From contig NC_051101.1 in NCBI RefSeq assembly GCF_901709675.1, positions 9,382,501 through 9,446,500 of the forward strand: DNA of 64,000 nucleotides, read 5' to 3'. Positions 39,484 through 53,029 of this stretch are shown piece after piece. The notes beneath the pieces were generated by a model that saw only the letters and a program-made list of their open reading frames with translations, searched no databases and was not told the DNA's origin. The stretch's first letter is position 1. Each line of letters opens with the position of its first letter. Origin of the DNA: Syngnathus acus. Lineage: Eukaryota > Chordata > Actinopteri > Syngnathiformes > Syngnathidae. The position numbers and the translations under genes are program-made.

Positions 39484-42400
39484 TCATGCAAGCGGTAATT
39501 TGGGCTCATCATTTATTTGAGTGGAGAATTGTGACTTCTTTGTCATCTTTGCCCTTAAACATTTAAAGATGGCAATGAGAGGTATGGCAAGACTGGGAAT
39601 GCCTGCCAGGACGAAGATGGCCACATAAACCCATGAAGGATACGACTTCTCCTCCAGAGTTGGGAATTTTTCCTGAAAACAGATTAGAATTATCAATCAG
39701 TTCGATTAAAAGATCCTTACTCATAATTGTTTGATACACGTACATATTCCGGATCCCAGGCTTTGTAAGAGATCTTTTTTGAAACTTCAGTGATGAAGTA
39801 AAAGATTACGATAAAGATCATGATGAGCGGACTGATAAATCTCCATGTAGCCTGCCAAAAAATGTTAGGTCTGCGTCCAGTCATAAACTCGATGTCGTCA
39901 TTGAACCTGAGCAGACAAACACAATGTTAAGTACATTAATAACTATTCAATTAAATGATTAAAATGAGACTATTTTAATGACCTGTCAATCCCATATATG
40001 TAAACAACTGCGAACATCTCGCTAAATCCAATGACCAGAAGTGGGATTGATCCTCCATAAGTGTCAAATAAAGACAGCCAATAATTCCCTGAGCCTTGGA
40101 CAAAAAGGAGGCCCACCAAACAGCAGATCACACATGTCACACCTAAGCAAGAGGAAGAAAAAAAAATAAAGTTCTTAATTCCAAAAAAATAACCAAGAAT
40201 CCATATGAATATGTGTCAGCTACCGGTCACGGCTTCTTTGGGCCACTTTTTCGGAAAGACCTTAAGGTCTTGGAGTGGTACCACGATGCCTTCAATGTTC
40301 CCAAACATGGAGGACAGGCCGAGGCTGAAGAGCATGATGAAGAAGAGAACGGACCACAATGGAGAGAAGGGCATCTTGGTGATGGATTCTGTGAACACGA
40401 TGAACGCCAAACCGGTTCCTTCGACTCCCTAAAATAAAAAACAGATACGCAGCAAGTAAAGAAGCTGCCATCTTCAAACACAGTGAAACTTCAATTCTTA
40501 CCTCACTGAGGAACGTTTTTAAATCACAAATTCCCAGAGTCAGCCCTTGAATAACATCGGGATGCGTTGCATTGAGTTGCTGTAAAGCCTCCGTGTAGTT
40601 GCTCTCAATGATGTTTCCCTCAGGAAGGTCAAATGTGTTTAGCAGCATCAGAATGTTCCTAAAAAATAGACATGTGTAAAACAAGAGCTTGGAGATAGCA
40701 CCAACGTGGACGTCAGAAAGTTTGAATAGCAAGCACTCGTTCATGCAGGTGTCAAATTGTTGCGTCGCCCTAAATCCGATGACGGTGTAGATGACCGTAG
40801 CGGCAAACACCGACGTGATGCCGTTGATGATGGAGATGATCACGGCGTCCTGTTGGCAGTTGTTACTGAAAACACACACACATGTGATGATAGATCATTG
40901 TACATGCGTGGCTTTTCAAAACCCTGCAATGTACTTACTGCACCGAGTTGTAGCTGGAGAAGGATATGAGGCCCCCAAAAGCCAGAGAGAAGGAGTAGAA
41001 GACCTGGGCACCCGCGTTCATCCACGTTGAAGGGTTCGCCAGCTCTGACAGCTGGAGATTGGAAGCAATGCATCATGAATGTGTTTGGTTCATATCAGTG
41101 GAATTAGGGTTAGGGTTTGCTGTAAACTACACAAAGGAATGCTCATCCAATCATATTGTGAGAATATGCAGAAAAATTTGTTTTTTTACATATGGATCAT
41201 TTTATGCATTATAGGCAGACTTAAATATGAAAAACGTACCTCAGGTGTGAATAGAAATTTGAGTCCACTCAAAGATCCCTTCAGCGTCAATCCTCTGATC
41301 AGGAAGATGGTCAACACCACATACGGAAGAGTCGAAGTCACATAAACAGCCTGCAAAAAAAGAATTTGTTTAATTGGTTTTATTTTTAAAAAAAAGTAAA
41401 TGATAGGGAAAAAAAAGTCACACTAAGAATTAGAGAGAGATAAGATTAAAATAATTTAAGTAAAATGTTCCACCTAAAAGTCCAATTTTCATGCCGTATG
41501 TACCTTGCCAGTTGTCTCGATCCCCCGCACGATGCAGACGTAGAGCACAGACCAGGCACATATATGACTCAACAAGGTCCACCATTGGATGCCGCCATCA
41601 TCCACAATACTCGTAGTTGTGTTCAGAGTCTCTCTGTACCAGAAATAGTCCACTGGGGAGCTTTTTGCGCACTCCGAAACCAAACCTGCAATCATGATAT
41701 TGATGTTGTTCTTTGTTTTTGTGCGTGCAAATACTTAATTGAATACCTGTTAAATTGTCATTCATCGGACAATAACTCCAAGGTAGAGGATCTTGAAATG
41801 AATTGAAGAAGTACCAAAGAATCCAAGCAATGATGGTGTTGTAGTATAAGCTGATGGTCAGCGAGACACACATGGAGGCGATACCTGCAAACTCATTTTT
41901 GTTTAATATCCCCGAAGGCCTCTTCGTACGACTTTTGAATGACGCTCACCGATGCCGGTCAAGTAAGGATGAATGGAGGACCACACTCCCAAACTGCCTC
42001 CCCTCAAACGCTGACCGATGGCAAACTCCAGATGCAGCAGCGGGATTCCCTCCAGAACCAGCAGGATTAGAAAGGGAATCATAAACGCCCCTGCAGGGAA
42101 GAACACTTTTATCTTTATTTACATCCTGTCGTATAGAGATGATGATATGGAATGACTCAAGAGAGCACGTGCGCTTTTACAAGAATACCAGCCTTTGTAC
42201 GGACATCTTATCTCCCAGTGAGGATATACATTTTGCTGATTCCGCAGCTTTATTTAACGCCTCTTGGGAAAATAATTTCAGTAAGATACATACTGCAATA
42301 ACATGATATGGTTCTTTCTTTGTAATTGCACTTCAGTTGAAAATTGTTATTTATTACTCAAGGCATAGTTGAAATAATTTGATTGGGCTGTCTTTATTGG

Positions 42401-42731
42401 AAATTTGGTTGAAAGACCTCAGTCGTCAGAAAATAGGATGCAATATAATGACGGAAAACGCAAACTAAAAACATGACATAACAAATTATATAGGTGTGTC
42501 AAAGTTCACTGGAGCTTGTTAAAGACCACAATTGTGATAAAATTGTTCATCCCTAAGACCTAAACTCAACCATCTCAATAAACTAGAATATAGTAGGGGG
42601 AAAAAATATTTTAGCTACTCCATTTAGAAAGTAGATTCCCTACACGCAAAAGGAATTTCATCATTTTGTTAGATTTGACTTATTGCTTAATATAGGCTAC
42701 TTAATAAATCAAGTTGATATGATTTTACAGA

Positions 42732-42807
<76 letters not shown>

Positions 42808-42816
42808 GTAGATAGG

Positions 42817-42900
<84 letters not shown>

Positions 42901-43354
42901 AAATGTACTAATTTACTACGTAACCATTATATGAAATATGTGAAATTGTTGTTACATGTACTGCCATTGCCAAAAATTCCTCTAGAGTCTTTAAGGTTAT
43001 AAATTGTACTAGTTCACATTTGAAAAAGTTCTCATGGGATTCATCTATCTATCATCTATCTATCATCTGTCACCAAAAAAAAAAGACTATATTGTAGAGT
43101 TGAATATCTGCCTCAGTTTAGCAAGGCCAAGAACCTCCTCCAAGTCCTCACTCACCTCCTCCATGACTCTGACACAAATAGGGGAAGCGCCAGACATTTC
43201 CAAGTCCTACACAGAATCCCACGCAGGTCAGCATATACTGTGCCTTGTTGTCCCATTTCTGCCTGTCTCCAGATCCCTCCTGCTCCAGCTTCTCTAGCTG
43301 CTGGTGTGACGGTATCCTGTCATCCAGGCCCGAGTTTGGGAGTGTGAGCTTCAT
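39484..43354 (-). CDS. slc6a19: Sodium-dependent neutral amino-acid transporter B0AT1, complete
   Basis: This is an SLC6-family Na+-coupled importer of neutral amino acids at the apical membrane of gut and kidney epithelium; in mammals it needs collectrin or ACE2 as a partner. Exons in transcript order: 43354-43156, 42090-41950, 41884-41747, 41685-41504, 41350-41240, 41051-40939, 40865-40737, 40658-40502, 40428-40224, 40142-39983, 39906-39744, 39672-39484. They give 628 residues (human 634). The start [15 protein letters not shown] matches the human N-terminus in register. TM1 has the Na+-site motif [11 protein letters not shown] (Asn53). Further blocks are [68 protein letters not shown] and [16 protein letters not shown]. 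The exon ending at 40737 uses a weak donor (GA|GTGCTT), but the join aligns exactly with the family. Fish have several slc6a19 copies, and I cannot say which one this is. Confidence 0.95.
42733..42900 (+). repeat. (GATA)n microsatellite
   Basis: About 42 units of TAGA/GATA with only two GGTA interruptions near 42810 form 168 bases inside slc6a19's first coding intron (42091-43155). Confidence 0.97.
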
Positions 43355-44458
43355 GATCTGTCTATGGCGGTGTGCTGTGTTGTCCTTGGGATATAACGGA
43401 TGAACTATAAAGCGGATCTCTGTTACATATTGACAGAGAGAATGAAGCTGGAGGTGTGACAACTTTTGAAGCCTACACATGAACCCTAAGTAGGGTCTTA
43501 TCTGACAGTGACTCTTGTAAAGATTTATGAGGAAGTATTCTGCTTTCATAGTGTTTACTGTACACGGTGGCCTTCAAGGATTTGATAATCACCGACTTAG
43601 CACTAATCATTACTGTTTTTTATGTACAGCATATATTATAAACCACTATTACCTAGGACCTATAAAAGTGAGAGGTAAGGGTAAATGAAATCTATTCAAT
43701 GTACTTGCCTATCTGCTTGTCCATCTATTTATCTGCCTGTATCTCCGTCTTTCCATCTATCTGCTATGAACGTTACCAGTTTAGACCCAAATGCACGACT
43801 CAGCACAATAAGAGAAATTATTTTATTAATTGAAAACAAAAACAATAAACTCGTCAATGCATAACTTTTTCATGCTTATTCTTATCATGTTTATCACCTA
43901 TCGAGTTTGCCTTTACAGATAAAGACAGCCTTTTAGACGTATTAATAACTAATAAAATAAACTAATAAGAATCACATCCCAGTTTATGATGCAGTGTAGT
44001 TTTATTTAGACTGTGCACAATACATCTTGACGTGGGATGCGTTCACCAAAGTGTACTTTTCATCACGTCCGCTAGAGGACGCCACCATGCTCGTAACATG
44101 AGCTGTCCTCTGCTTCCAGTTTGTGCTTGGCGCATCGCTTTCCAAGAGCAAAGACCGAGAAGTGATCCCGATCGGCTCAGCGCTTCAGCACCACAACACA
44201 ACTGGATGCCGCATAAGAGTAAGACGCAGCAAGCGAGTCAGAGATTTTGACCTCCCCGGATTTTGACTTCCTTACACCGGCTGTTTTTCCCCAGTTCCGG
44301 CTTGGTGCATGGTGTTTGCATGGAGGTGTCAGTGGGTGACTGTCCCGCATGGAGACGCTCCGATTAGGATAAGAAGAATCAGCAGCGGAGGAACCTGCAC
44401 CGGAGGCTCTATCGGGAGGCGTCCGCTGTTTTGACCCCCCTTGCATGGAGGACACACC
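43355..44458. promoter_or_regulatory. Shared head-to-head region of slc6a19 and fhod3
   Basis: This 1.1-kb region separates the divergent start codons of slc6a19 (minus, 43354) and fhod3 (plus, 44459), so both 5' UTRs and probably both promoters lie here. The fhod3-proximal half (44040-44458) is visibly richer in CpG than its surroundings. No promoter element was assigned. Confidence 0.55.
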
Positions 44459-47400
44459 ATGGCGACGTTTGTGTGCAGGGTGCAGTTCTTAGATGATACT
44501 GATCCATTCAATAGCACCAACTTCCCGGAGCCCAGCAGACCTCCAGTGTACACATTCAGGGAAGATATTCCACTCATCAATCAGATAGCTGGAGTGCACA
44601 GGCTGCTTAGAGCCCCACATAAGGTATGCAATGTTGACATGCTCCTTAATGCTTAACCTGCTCCTTCACACATGCGCATTAATAATTGGCCCCTGGGGTT
44701 GCTACCAACAAATACATAGAAGGTTCATTGAGCAAGTGCACTTTGCTGAAGTGGGATGCTGACTTGCATTTTAATACTAAATGCATGACAGAGTGCCATC
44801 TGACATTATTGTGTACAGTAGCTGGGTGTCATTTTAATATGGGGTGTGCATATTTTGGCGGAGGGCCGGAAGCATCTGCTCATGTTTTGTTCTAACCACA
44901 TTAATCCCTCATTTTGACCTGATTAAAAAAAAAAATGCATTCATTGTTTTATTGTGGTATGCTGTACATCATTTTAATTTAAGGGGTTGTTTTAAGTATA
45001 GGCAACATAGAGCCCTCGTGGTTAGCATGTCTGGCTCAGAGTTTAGAGGTACAAGGTTTCAATCAGTCCTGTGTGGAATTTGTATGTTCTCCCATTACGT
45101 TTGCACGGACTTCCTCTTACATTCCCAAAAACGTGCATGCTAGAATAATTAAAGACTGTAATGTCCATATTTGTGTGGTTGGGTGTTTGTAAATATGCAC
45201 CCTGTGATTGACTATAGTGACCAGTTAAGGCTCTCACCCAAAATCAGCTGGAATAGGCTTGGTTGCAATGTAGCTACTGTTTATATTTGGGTACTTGACA
45301 ATAAATGCAGCAGTGTTCTAAAAGGGCAAACTGATCAACTTAATCATACAACGCCGTTGTGAAACATTTTATGCCACAGGTGTCAAACTCAAGACCCGGG
45401 GGCCAGATCTGGATCCACTTGCATAGAGATGTGTTTAAGTTATTCGTTCATTTCCTTTGACAATATCAGAGAATGATCAATTAAAATGCAAATTCATGCA
45501 AATGTGGAAAAAAGAAAATCTGGATGTTTTTAAAAAAAGGCAGATTTGTCGGTATGGTTATTGAAGTGAGTCCCATTCACCTGTTCAAAGTGTACATAGT
45601 ATTGAGCTTGTGATCTTTTCAGATGCCAGCTGACATTCTCAAGATTTGGAGACGTCTCAAAGAGACTATCCAAACCTTTGAGAGAGAAAGCTCTTTTAAT
45701 TCTGCTTGTTTATAAATAGCACACTTTGAAGACTTGATGCCAAGGAAGTTGAAATTGCTCACACGTGCAATAGCCCTGGGCTTTTACCCGGCTGCAATGT
45801 CATAAATCAATTCAGAGTCAATGGAGTTTTTTTTTTTTCTGTGTAGATTTGTGCAAATGAAAAATGCTTCGAAAGTGTGTGTGCATTGTGCAGATGCACC
45901 ATGCATTGGAGGGAGATAGCACAGTTCAATTGTAAATTGCATAGTGTTTATTTTTAGTCTTTCTGCCTTAACCGCCTGCCTGGTCAGTGGACCACAGTAT
46001 GGTGGCTGAAGGGAGAGGCTAAGGCTGAGTGTGAGAGCACACAACTTGTGGTTCCCTCTCTGGACTTGGTCACAACACAAGGCCACCGGGGGTTCAAATC
46101 CTGGGTGGGGGACAGCTAAGAAAAAGCTCCGTTGATGTGATAACGCTTTACATTTACATTTATTGACGTAAGGAAAAATGCATAGAATCTGACATAAAGG
46201 CTGATTACTTAAGTAAAAGCAACAATGTGTAGCTCATACTAACATTTCTGCTAAAATTGTGTATCCATTTTTAAGAACAGAACACTTTGAATGGTGTTTT
46301 ATTTAGCAGACATTTGCAGTCATATGTTGGCATAGATAGATAAATATTGACAGAAGCAGGTGAACTGGAGCCTATCCAAGCAAGAATTTTGACAAAAAAT
46401 GGGGTATTTGTTGAAAGAAAATGCTTAGATGGTATTTTTTTGCTAGGGTCATAGCAAAAAAAGTAGTGCTTTGGCATCATGTAGTGCCAGGGAAACACTT
46501 TGAAATGAGTCCAGTTAGGGAAAATGTACAGGCTGCTTTTGTCAGGGCTTGGCAGAATGAAGGGAGTTAGTTGTGAATTAAAAGTTGTTTCCTCTTTTTT
46601 GTTGTCTGTCTCTCATATAGTGTGTTCTTTATGACACGTTTCATGTCACTCACAATTGTGTTGAAGGAAAGTTAGTCTCTTGGCATAAATAAATGGTCAG
46701 CCTAACTTTGTGTGTGTGTATGTCTGGATATGCTAGTCTGTAATTTGCAGTCTGGAGAAGCGCTCTCAGGCCTCATCTGTCTTTGCTCAGGGTAGCTGGC
46801 CTCACTCGCCTTCTTTCTGTCTGCCTCTTTTTTCGCTTGTCCACTTGACTTTGGGGTATAAGAACAGAAATCAAAACACCATTGTCATCCCTGCAGAAGT
46901 AATAGTATGTATTTAATTAATATTTAATGGATCATATTCCTCATATTGCACTGAGCAGCCAACTGCTTTTCCTTTGTTGCAATCTGTGATTCTATGGTTA
47001 TCATCACACTGCTGTCCTCACTGGTACCCTTTTGTGGTGGCGCAGCAAAAAACACAAACAAATCAAGCAGAGAAAAAAAAACCCAGGATGTGACGTTTTT
47101 TTGTGACTTTCTCCAGAAACTTGGAATCACCTTTAGCCTTATTGATGTTTACAGATAGACTTTCGCATATCATTGACTCTATTACCGTGAATGTGTAAAC
47201 ATGGCGTAACTCTGTGTGAAGGCAAATTAGTTCCGCTGGTGATCATTTTAAAGACAAGAGCAGACCGGTGAATATGAGAGAGGGAAGTCTGCGATGCTGT
47301 GGGAGTGCTCACTGACTTCAATCATGGAAAATGATTCCTCTCATTCCCTGATGGTCACCTTTGCATTGATTCTTGCAGTCTGTAATCAACCCCCAAAAGA

Positions 47401-50400
47401 CCTGACAAATCACATCTCTTCTTCTTTTGTGTGACAGTTTATCAAACAAAGAGATGTCGCACTGCGAAGCTGCTCCCAAATTTGTCATTAAGTGCTGACA
47501 GGAGCTGATAAGCGACCCATCTTGACATCCAGGGGGTCCTAGACATAGCAAATATTACACGCATGATAGGTGCACCTAGAGGGCAGACGCTACACTGGTG
47601 ACAGGTCAATGACATAATTCAGCAGAGAGAGAGAGAGAGAGAGAGAGCAAGACAGGAGAAGGAAAACATGTGAAAATGTCATTAGCAGCCTCAATGGAGA
47701 TAGCAGACACTTGGATATGCTTTGCAATTGAAGCGTTAGGTTGCTGTCTTTTAAAAAAAAAACATGTTTAAAATAGATGCCACATGATGAATTGCACATT
47801 TAAGAATTAGAAGTGAGAATATGCCAGCATGTGCTCATTTATTTAATTAATTTATTTGATTGGTTTACACGAATGCATATGTGTATGCAGGTTGGCTTTT
47901 AAAGACAATGAAATCTTTCTAAAAATAAAAAAAATAGTTGAATTGTATTGATTTGTATTTTGTTTCTCTCTCTCTCCCCTGCAGCCTGATGACTGTGCAC
48001 TCCAGTTGTCTCATAATGGAAGCTATCTGGACTTGGAGTCGACGCTGGCAGAACAAAAAGACGAGCTGGAGGGATTTCAAGAGGAAGGAGGGTAAGATCA
48101 TTTCCGTTGTCTGTGTGTCTTGCCCTAATGTGGTGACATTTTCACAGTATTACACACGTTTGTTCAAAGTAGTAAAGTTACCCTTCTTGTGAGACTCAAT
48201 GATCTCGCCTTCCCAAACTTGGCTTTAGGAAGCTAACCGAGTGTCAAAGAGTTGAAGGGTTTGCTTTTGCTCTTCCAAAAGTCTTTCCGCACGTTTCTTG
48301 TGGAAAAATACATTCTCCTCAGACCAAAATTTGTTCTTAAATCATCAACCATCCAACCATTTTTTTTTGTACTGTGTTTCCTGTTCAGCATTGAATCAAC
48401 AAATCATTTTTGTACATGCAATTAATCTCGTTTGGCAAAACACAATCAGTGCTCATCAAACTGAAACTTCGACTTAAGAAACATTTTTGCTGCTGAAAAG
48501 TTGATTGAAGTATCTTCATCATAAAATCTTCATTCAGTCTTCATACAATGGATTACGTAATGAGGACAATGCCTGAAGCAAACATATTTTAGGTAGCTGA
48601 CATCTGGTAGCATACAGTGATGTAAAAAAAAGATTTGCCCTCTCCCTGATTTACATTTTTTTTTAACATTTAGGATCTAATTTAATTGTTTTATTATCAT
48701 GTGCCCACATTTTCTTACGTTGCTGTGGAAACAAGATCATTGTGTGCTGTTTGTGCCTTTGAAATAACACATACAATAAATATGAAATAAAAATAAAACA
48801 ATCCCATAAAAAAAACAGTAAGTATGGTATTAACTGAATTTACTTTCTTAAAATGTTGCACGGCACGTATTCTTGTTGATTCCCTGGAAATATTGCATGT
48901 CAGGACATCATAAACTGAGTACTTGGTATGAAACTAAGTTGCGTGCTACTTCTTTATCAGGGTTAAAGAAAGAAGACAGTTTCCAGGACCCCCTTGAGTT
49001 CACGTCCAATAAAATGCTTGGCCGCAGGTCAACAATGATGTCATTGCAACCACTTAAGAGGTGTAGACATGTTTCATGAGTAATTGCCCTCATCACAATT
49101 GAGTTACCTCAGCGTTCTCATTAGATGTGACTCCACCGTACAACTCTAATATGTTTTGTCTTGACGTACTTTTGAAATCTGGACGAAGAAGAGAAAGGTT
49201 GGAAATTGTGTTTGTGTTGTTTTTTTTTGTTCACTTTTTTTGGGCCTGGTTCTATATTAACTCCATATGTTTTATGCACTGTGGATTGTGTTGACGTATC
49301 CACTCGTATACAGGATCACAATCCAAAGGTTGGCACGGGCTTCCCTGGTCGGCCGGACCACAAACATGTATGGGATTTATTTATCTAACGTGGAATTCAC
49401 ATGCTTCTCTCCAGACGACTCTCTCTTCCCAATTCCAAGTCAAGTGAAATGGTTATGGGAAGCCGGTGAGGGCTAAAATACTCGGCGGCGTCCCTCCTCA
49501 CTGATCCAGTCTGCCAAGGCGTACGTCTTGCCAGCTGGCTCACCATGGCATGGATGTGTGTCATTAAATCCACACTGTGCTGTCTGAGGAGGCCGGTGGT
49601 GGGGGTGAAGGTGGCGAGCCAATTATTTTGTAAAAATAGGGCAGTAGACCTCCTGGCTTTTTATGGCAATGATATGTGCAAGAGTACACCCGGCCGCCCT
49701 CCAGGGTTCTGTTGTTGATTTGATGACTATTACATCTGATGAGGCCTTTTTGCTTTTTACAAGTCTCGTTTACACAAACTAAAGGACTCCAAAGTACTCA
49801 AGATCACATGTTTATGCCAAGTCATACATGTTGACCTTGGTATAGCAGCACAATTGCACTAACAAGCAGAATTTTCTTTAGTCTCGCCATTTTCCCGTTG
49901 GCCATTAAATGCAACTGTAATTGATATTAATGACAGGTTACATTCCAGGGGTGCCTGTGTCATACCTTGGGTGTTCACAATCAGATTAAAGTATGGTCCT
50001 TCTGACAGAGCCAGGAGATATCCATATCACAAGAGCTTAACAGGCCATAATCACTTCCACCCCACCGGCCAGTGAAGATCGGGTCTCGTAAATCCTCCAT
50101 CCCATCGCCGATACGCTGCCTCTTTAAGTTATAAATGAAGCGTATAGTCCGGGGCAGACACAGCTTTAGCTAGTCAAAGTGGCATAGGGTTTAATTGAGT
50201 CACATTCAAAGCGCTTGTTGTTTTTAGATCGAGCCATGACAGTGCGTGACACTTGTACCTTATCATCAAGTCATCTATAAAAGTCTCCTCTGAAGTTTAA
50301 CGGTGGACATTTGAGCCAGTTGTAATGTCTCGAGAAGATAAACTACACTTGCGTTAGGTCATAATGTGGAATTCATGTTTGAGAAACAATATTAAGCGCA

Positions 50401-51828
50401 AAAAAATAAACAAATTTAAAAAAAAAAAAAGACATTTAGCTGGTCATGCTAAGACCACATACTGTACAATTTAAAATGTGTCTAAGGCAAGGTTTTTGCT
50501 CGCCTTTCTATTTTGGACAAGCTTTTATAAAGCATATTAAAATCCAGCAAACACCACAAGTTTCTTGTCACATTCTTTGAACTCTCTTAAGACAGCTCAC
50601 TTTTCAATGTTTTTCATTTTCTCTTGACCCACTTGGACATTATAGATGGACTCAAGTGCGCATTGGATTTCATTGGAAGAGGGAGAATAAATGTATTCTT
50701 GTGAAACTTAAACATCAAGAGGGGAAATAAAATACCACTTGGCTGCTTTGTGTGCAGAGCTGTTTAAGGGTATCATTAACAACTTGTTGCAGTGGAGTCA
50801 TTGCTTTGTGTGTTGTGCGTGCGTGTGTTTTCACAAATATGCATGCCTGGTCATTGTTTCAAGAGGCATCTTCTCCAAAGTGTAAACTGTCCCTCAAACT
50901 TGATTCTTCGCATTCTAGATTCCTGGTAAATCATTGGTAGCGATGTCAGCTACCAGAATTATAATTAGCACCAGTGTAACTTAGTTTTCACAATGCAAAC
51001 GTCATTTTAACAAGTCCCTTATGTCAGTATTAAAAATTCAGAGTCAATAACGATTTTTCAAAACTAGAAACGACAATTATATTTAATTGGACTTTGGCTC
51101 GGCACGATCAACCATCACCTGGGTATGCATAGAAAAATGTTGGATCAAGAAACAAATATAAAGTTTATTAGGTACCACGTGAGGTTCATTGCAAGGATTA
51201 CTTCTGCAGTTTTGGGCTTCACCTCTACTCGCATGACGAGTTCTTTGTTGGAGTGCCCAGTTTTCATATTTAATTGGGGAAGGGGTGGGCCTCTCTTATA
51301 TTCCATGCGTGTTTGTTTAATTTGATAATGAGCACGCCGGCCTGTATAGCCTCAGGTGCGGTAAAGGGATACCGTTTCAGCGAAGCCGACAGAAAGCAGA
51401 CGTTTGTGACTACTAAAGGGTTTTAGTTACCCTTTTGGATTACGTTCCTCTTTGCCGTCTCATCTCGCCAGCCGTGTTGACAGATGTTGCTCCCGTCTCA
51501 CATCTGCCTTGTTGCTTGCTATTATATTTGCGAAACGGCGGCAGTGTGCGGACGTCCCCCCGCTGCGTAATCCGCTTGTATGCACGCTGGGTCCAGTCCC
51601 CCACTGACTGGAGTCGGAAAGATGTCAGCTTGGATGCACTGAGTAGTATTAATGCTTGTTTAGAGCGAGGCAGTATTGTGATTTGCCCTCTGAGCTGAGT
51701 CTTTTTCTACTGTCAGGCCAACTGCTGTTTGAGTGTCACTAACAGACTTTTAATGCGGTGCCAGTCAGAAGTTTCTCACTGCCTTTGAGCAGGAAGCATG
51801 AAAGACTATTTGTCAGAGCTGAATTGAA

Positions 51829-51860
<32 letters not shown>

Positions 51861-53029
51861 CTGTATCTTCTGCGATCTTCACCAAAGTTGTGTTTACTGA
51901 GCTTGAAAACCTCAATTTGTCATTCAAATGACTTTATAATAAGGAAGGTTCACTGTATGAATACATATAAAAAAAAAAGTTGCCTTGCTCGTCCTATGCT
52001 ACATAAAAGTTTGTGGAAAACAGTCAAGCAGGTTTTGAGTTATGGTTGCAGCAAACTATTTAAAAATTTCATTAACTAGTGCTGCTCGCACCACTGGCGG
52101 AGCTAGAGGGGGACACTGGGGGCCACCCCACCTGAAAATATGCGTGGATCCTCAACCGAGAACAACCGATCACCTATTTGCATAAAAATGCAAAATATCT
52201 GCCCATCTTATCATGAGTGGTAAAGTCTACCAATTTGGTCAAATGTGATTATTTCACAGTGGCTAAGAATCACAGTCAGTGGCTCAATTAATCACCAAAT
52301 AAATTAAAAAAAACAAGTAAACTATCAAGTCAGTCAATTAAACTCTTTGGCTAAACAAAACAGCACTGAAACTCGTAAACTCTGTACTAAAATTTCAGAA
52401 AGCATATCCAGGTAAGTGAGAGTAGGCTTAAATCATTAATGTCATTGGTCGGCGGACATGTTGATGTTAGTAACTTACTGATCTATGTGTTACTCCGATT
52501 TTTTTTATGTGTTAGACACAGCGGGCCTTACTACAACACCAACTAACAGGAAGCCTCAGACATAAATCTCAGAGTAGGCTTTTGAGTGGAGACCTGAATA
52601 GCATTGTGGTGAACTACTGGCATCTTTCTCTTTGATTGTCACTCAGACATTGTAAGCTGTTGACAGGACGCTGATCGAGTCTTTGCATGTCTCCATTAAC
52701 ACTGTGGGCGGAGTTGACCTGTGTACTGCTCCCATCCTTCATTTTCACCCATGGAGACCTTTTCCTTGTTGTGCTGCTTGCCCTGCTTCTTTTTGTTTTC
52801 TAACAGCTGAAAAAATAACAGGTTTAAATAGCAGCTTTGGTTTTGGGTTGACCATTCCCGATTCAAGCAGCTTTCTACTCTTTGTGCTTTGCAGTACAGT
52901 TATAACAGATTTTGATTTATTCATTATTTGTCTGAACTGATTGTATTTTTTTTATCTTTTTCAGAAGAGGCAGAAAACACAACCTTATACTTCGGACGCA
53001 GCTGTCAGTCAGAGTTCACGCCTGCATCG
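44459..53029 (+). CDS. fhod3: Formin homology 2 domain-containing protein 3, first three coding exons
   Basis: FHOD3 is a Diaphanous-related formin that nucleates and organises actin in sarcomeres. Exons seen: 44459-44623, 47985-48091 and 52965-53029, joining in frame (phases 0, 2, 1) into about 112 residues of the N-terminal GTPase-binding region. The start ATGGCGACG sits in a strong Kozak context (CACCATGG). Residues MATFVCRVQFLDDTDPFNS, FPEPSRPP, GVHRLLRAPHK, DLESTLAEQKDELEGFQ and LILRTQLSVRVHACI match vertebrate FHOD3; FHOD1 is less similar as I recall it. The next expected exon (starting near EKLYNSSG in the family) was not found before 64000, so the gene continues outside the window. 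The FH1, FH2 and DAD regions are therefore not visible. Introns of 3.4, 4.9 and more than 10.9 kb contrast with the compact genes to the left. Confidence 0.93.
45003..45270 (+). repeat. Diverged tRNA-type SINE
   Basis: This is in fhod3 intron 1. It carries TCGTGGTTAGCATGTCTGGC, then a weak B-box-like stretch, TGTGTGGAATTTGTATGTTC, CATTCCCAAAAACGTGCATG, CCTGTGATTGACTATAGTGA and TCAGCTGGAATAGGCTTGG. All are decayed versions of a widespread fish SINE ending in 'cagctgggataggctcc'. Confidence 0.75.
45375..45415. mobile_element. Solo end of the TGTCAAACTCA MITE family
   Basis: CAGGTGTCAAACTCAAGACC continues CGGGGGCCAGATCTGG. It matches one terminus of the elements at 55004 and 61946, but I found no partner end nearby, so this is a truncated copy. 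Confidence 0.6.
45416..47984. other. fhod3 intron 1, remaining part
   Basis: I see no supported exon. A (GA)n tract lies at 47623-47647. The stretch around 46090 has a B-box-like GGTTCAAATCC but no tRNA fold. Confidence 0.5.
47623..47647 (+). repeat. (GA)n microsatellite
   Basis: About 12 GA dinucleotides in fhod3 intron 1. Confidence 0.93.
48092..52964. other. fhod3 intron 2
   Basis: No exon is supported. It contains a possible transposon fragment near 48617-48740 (GTGATGTAAAAAAAAGATTT followed by GCCCTCTCC) and a 28-base poly-G at 51829-51856. Confidence 0.5.
51829..51856 (+). repeat. 28-base poly-G run
   Basis: Twenty-eight consecutive G in fhod3 intron 2. Such runs are polymorphic, can form quadruplex structures and are prone to assembly length errors. 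Confidence 0.95.

Noticed and set aside
42733-42900. Regularly repeated block considered as a CRISPR array
   Set aside because: It is a pure 4-base microsatellite without spacers, in a vertebrate intron.
46085-46125. tRNA-like B box (GGTTCAAATCC)
   Set aside because: No A box at the right distance and no acceptor stem or cloverleaf. It is probably chance or a SINE remnant.
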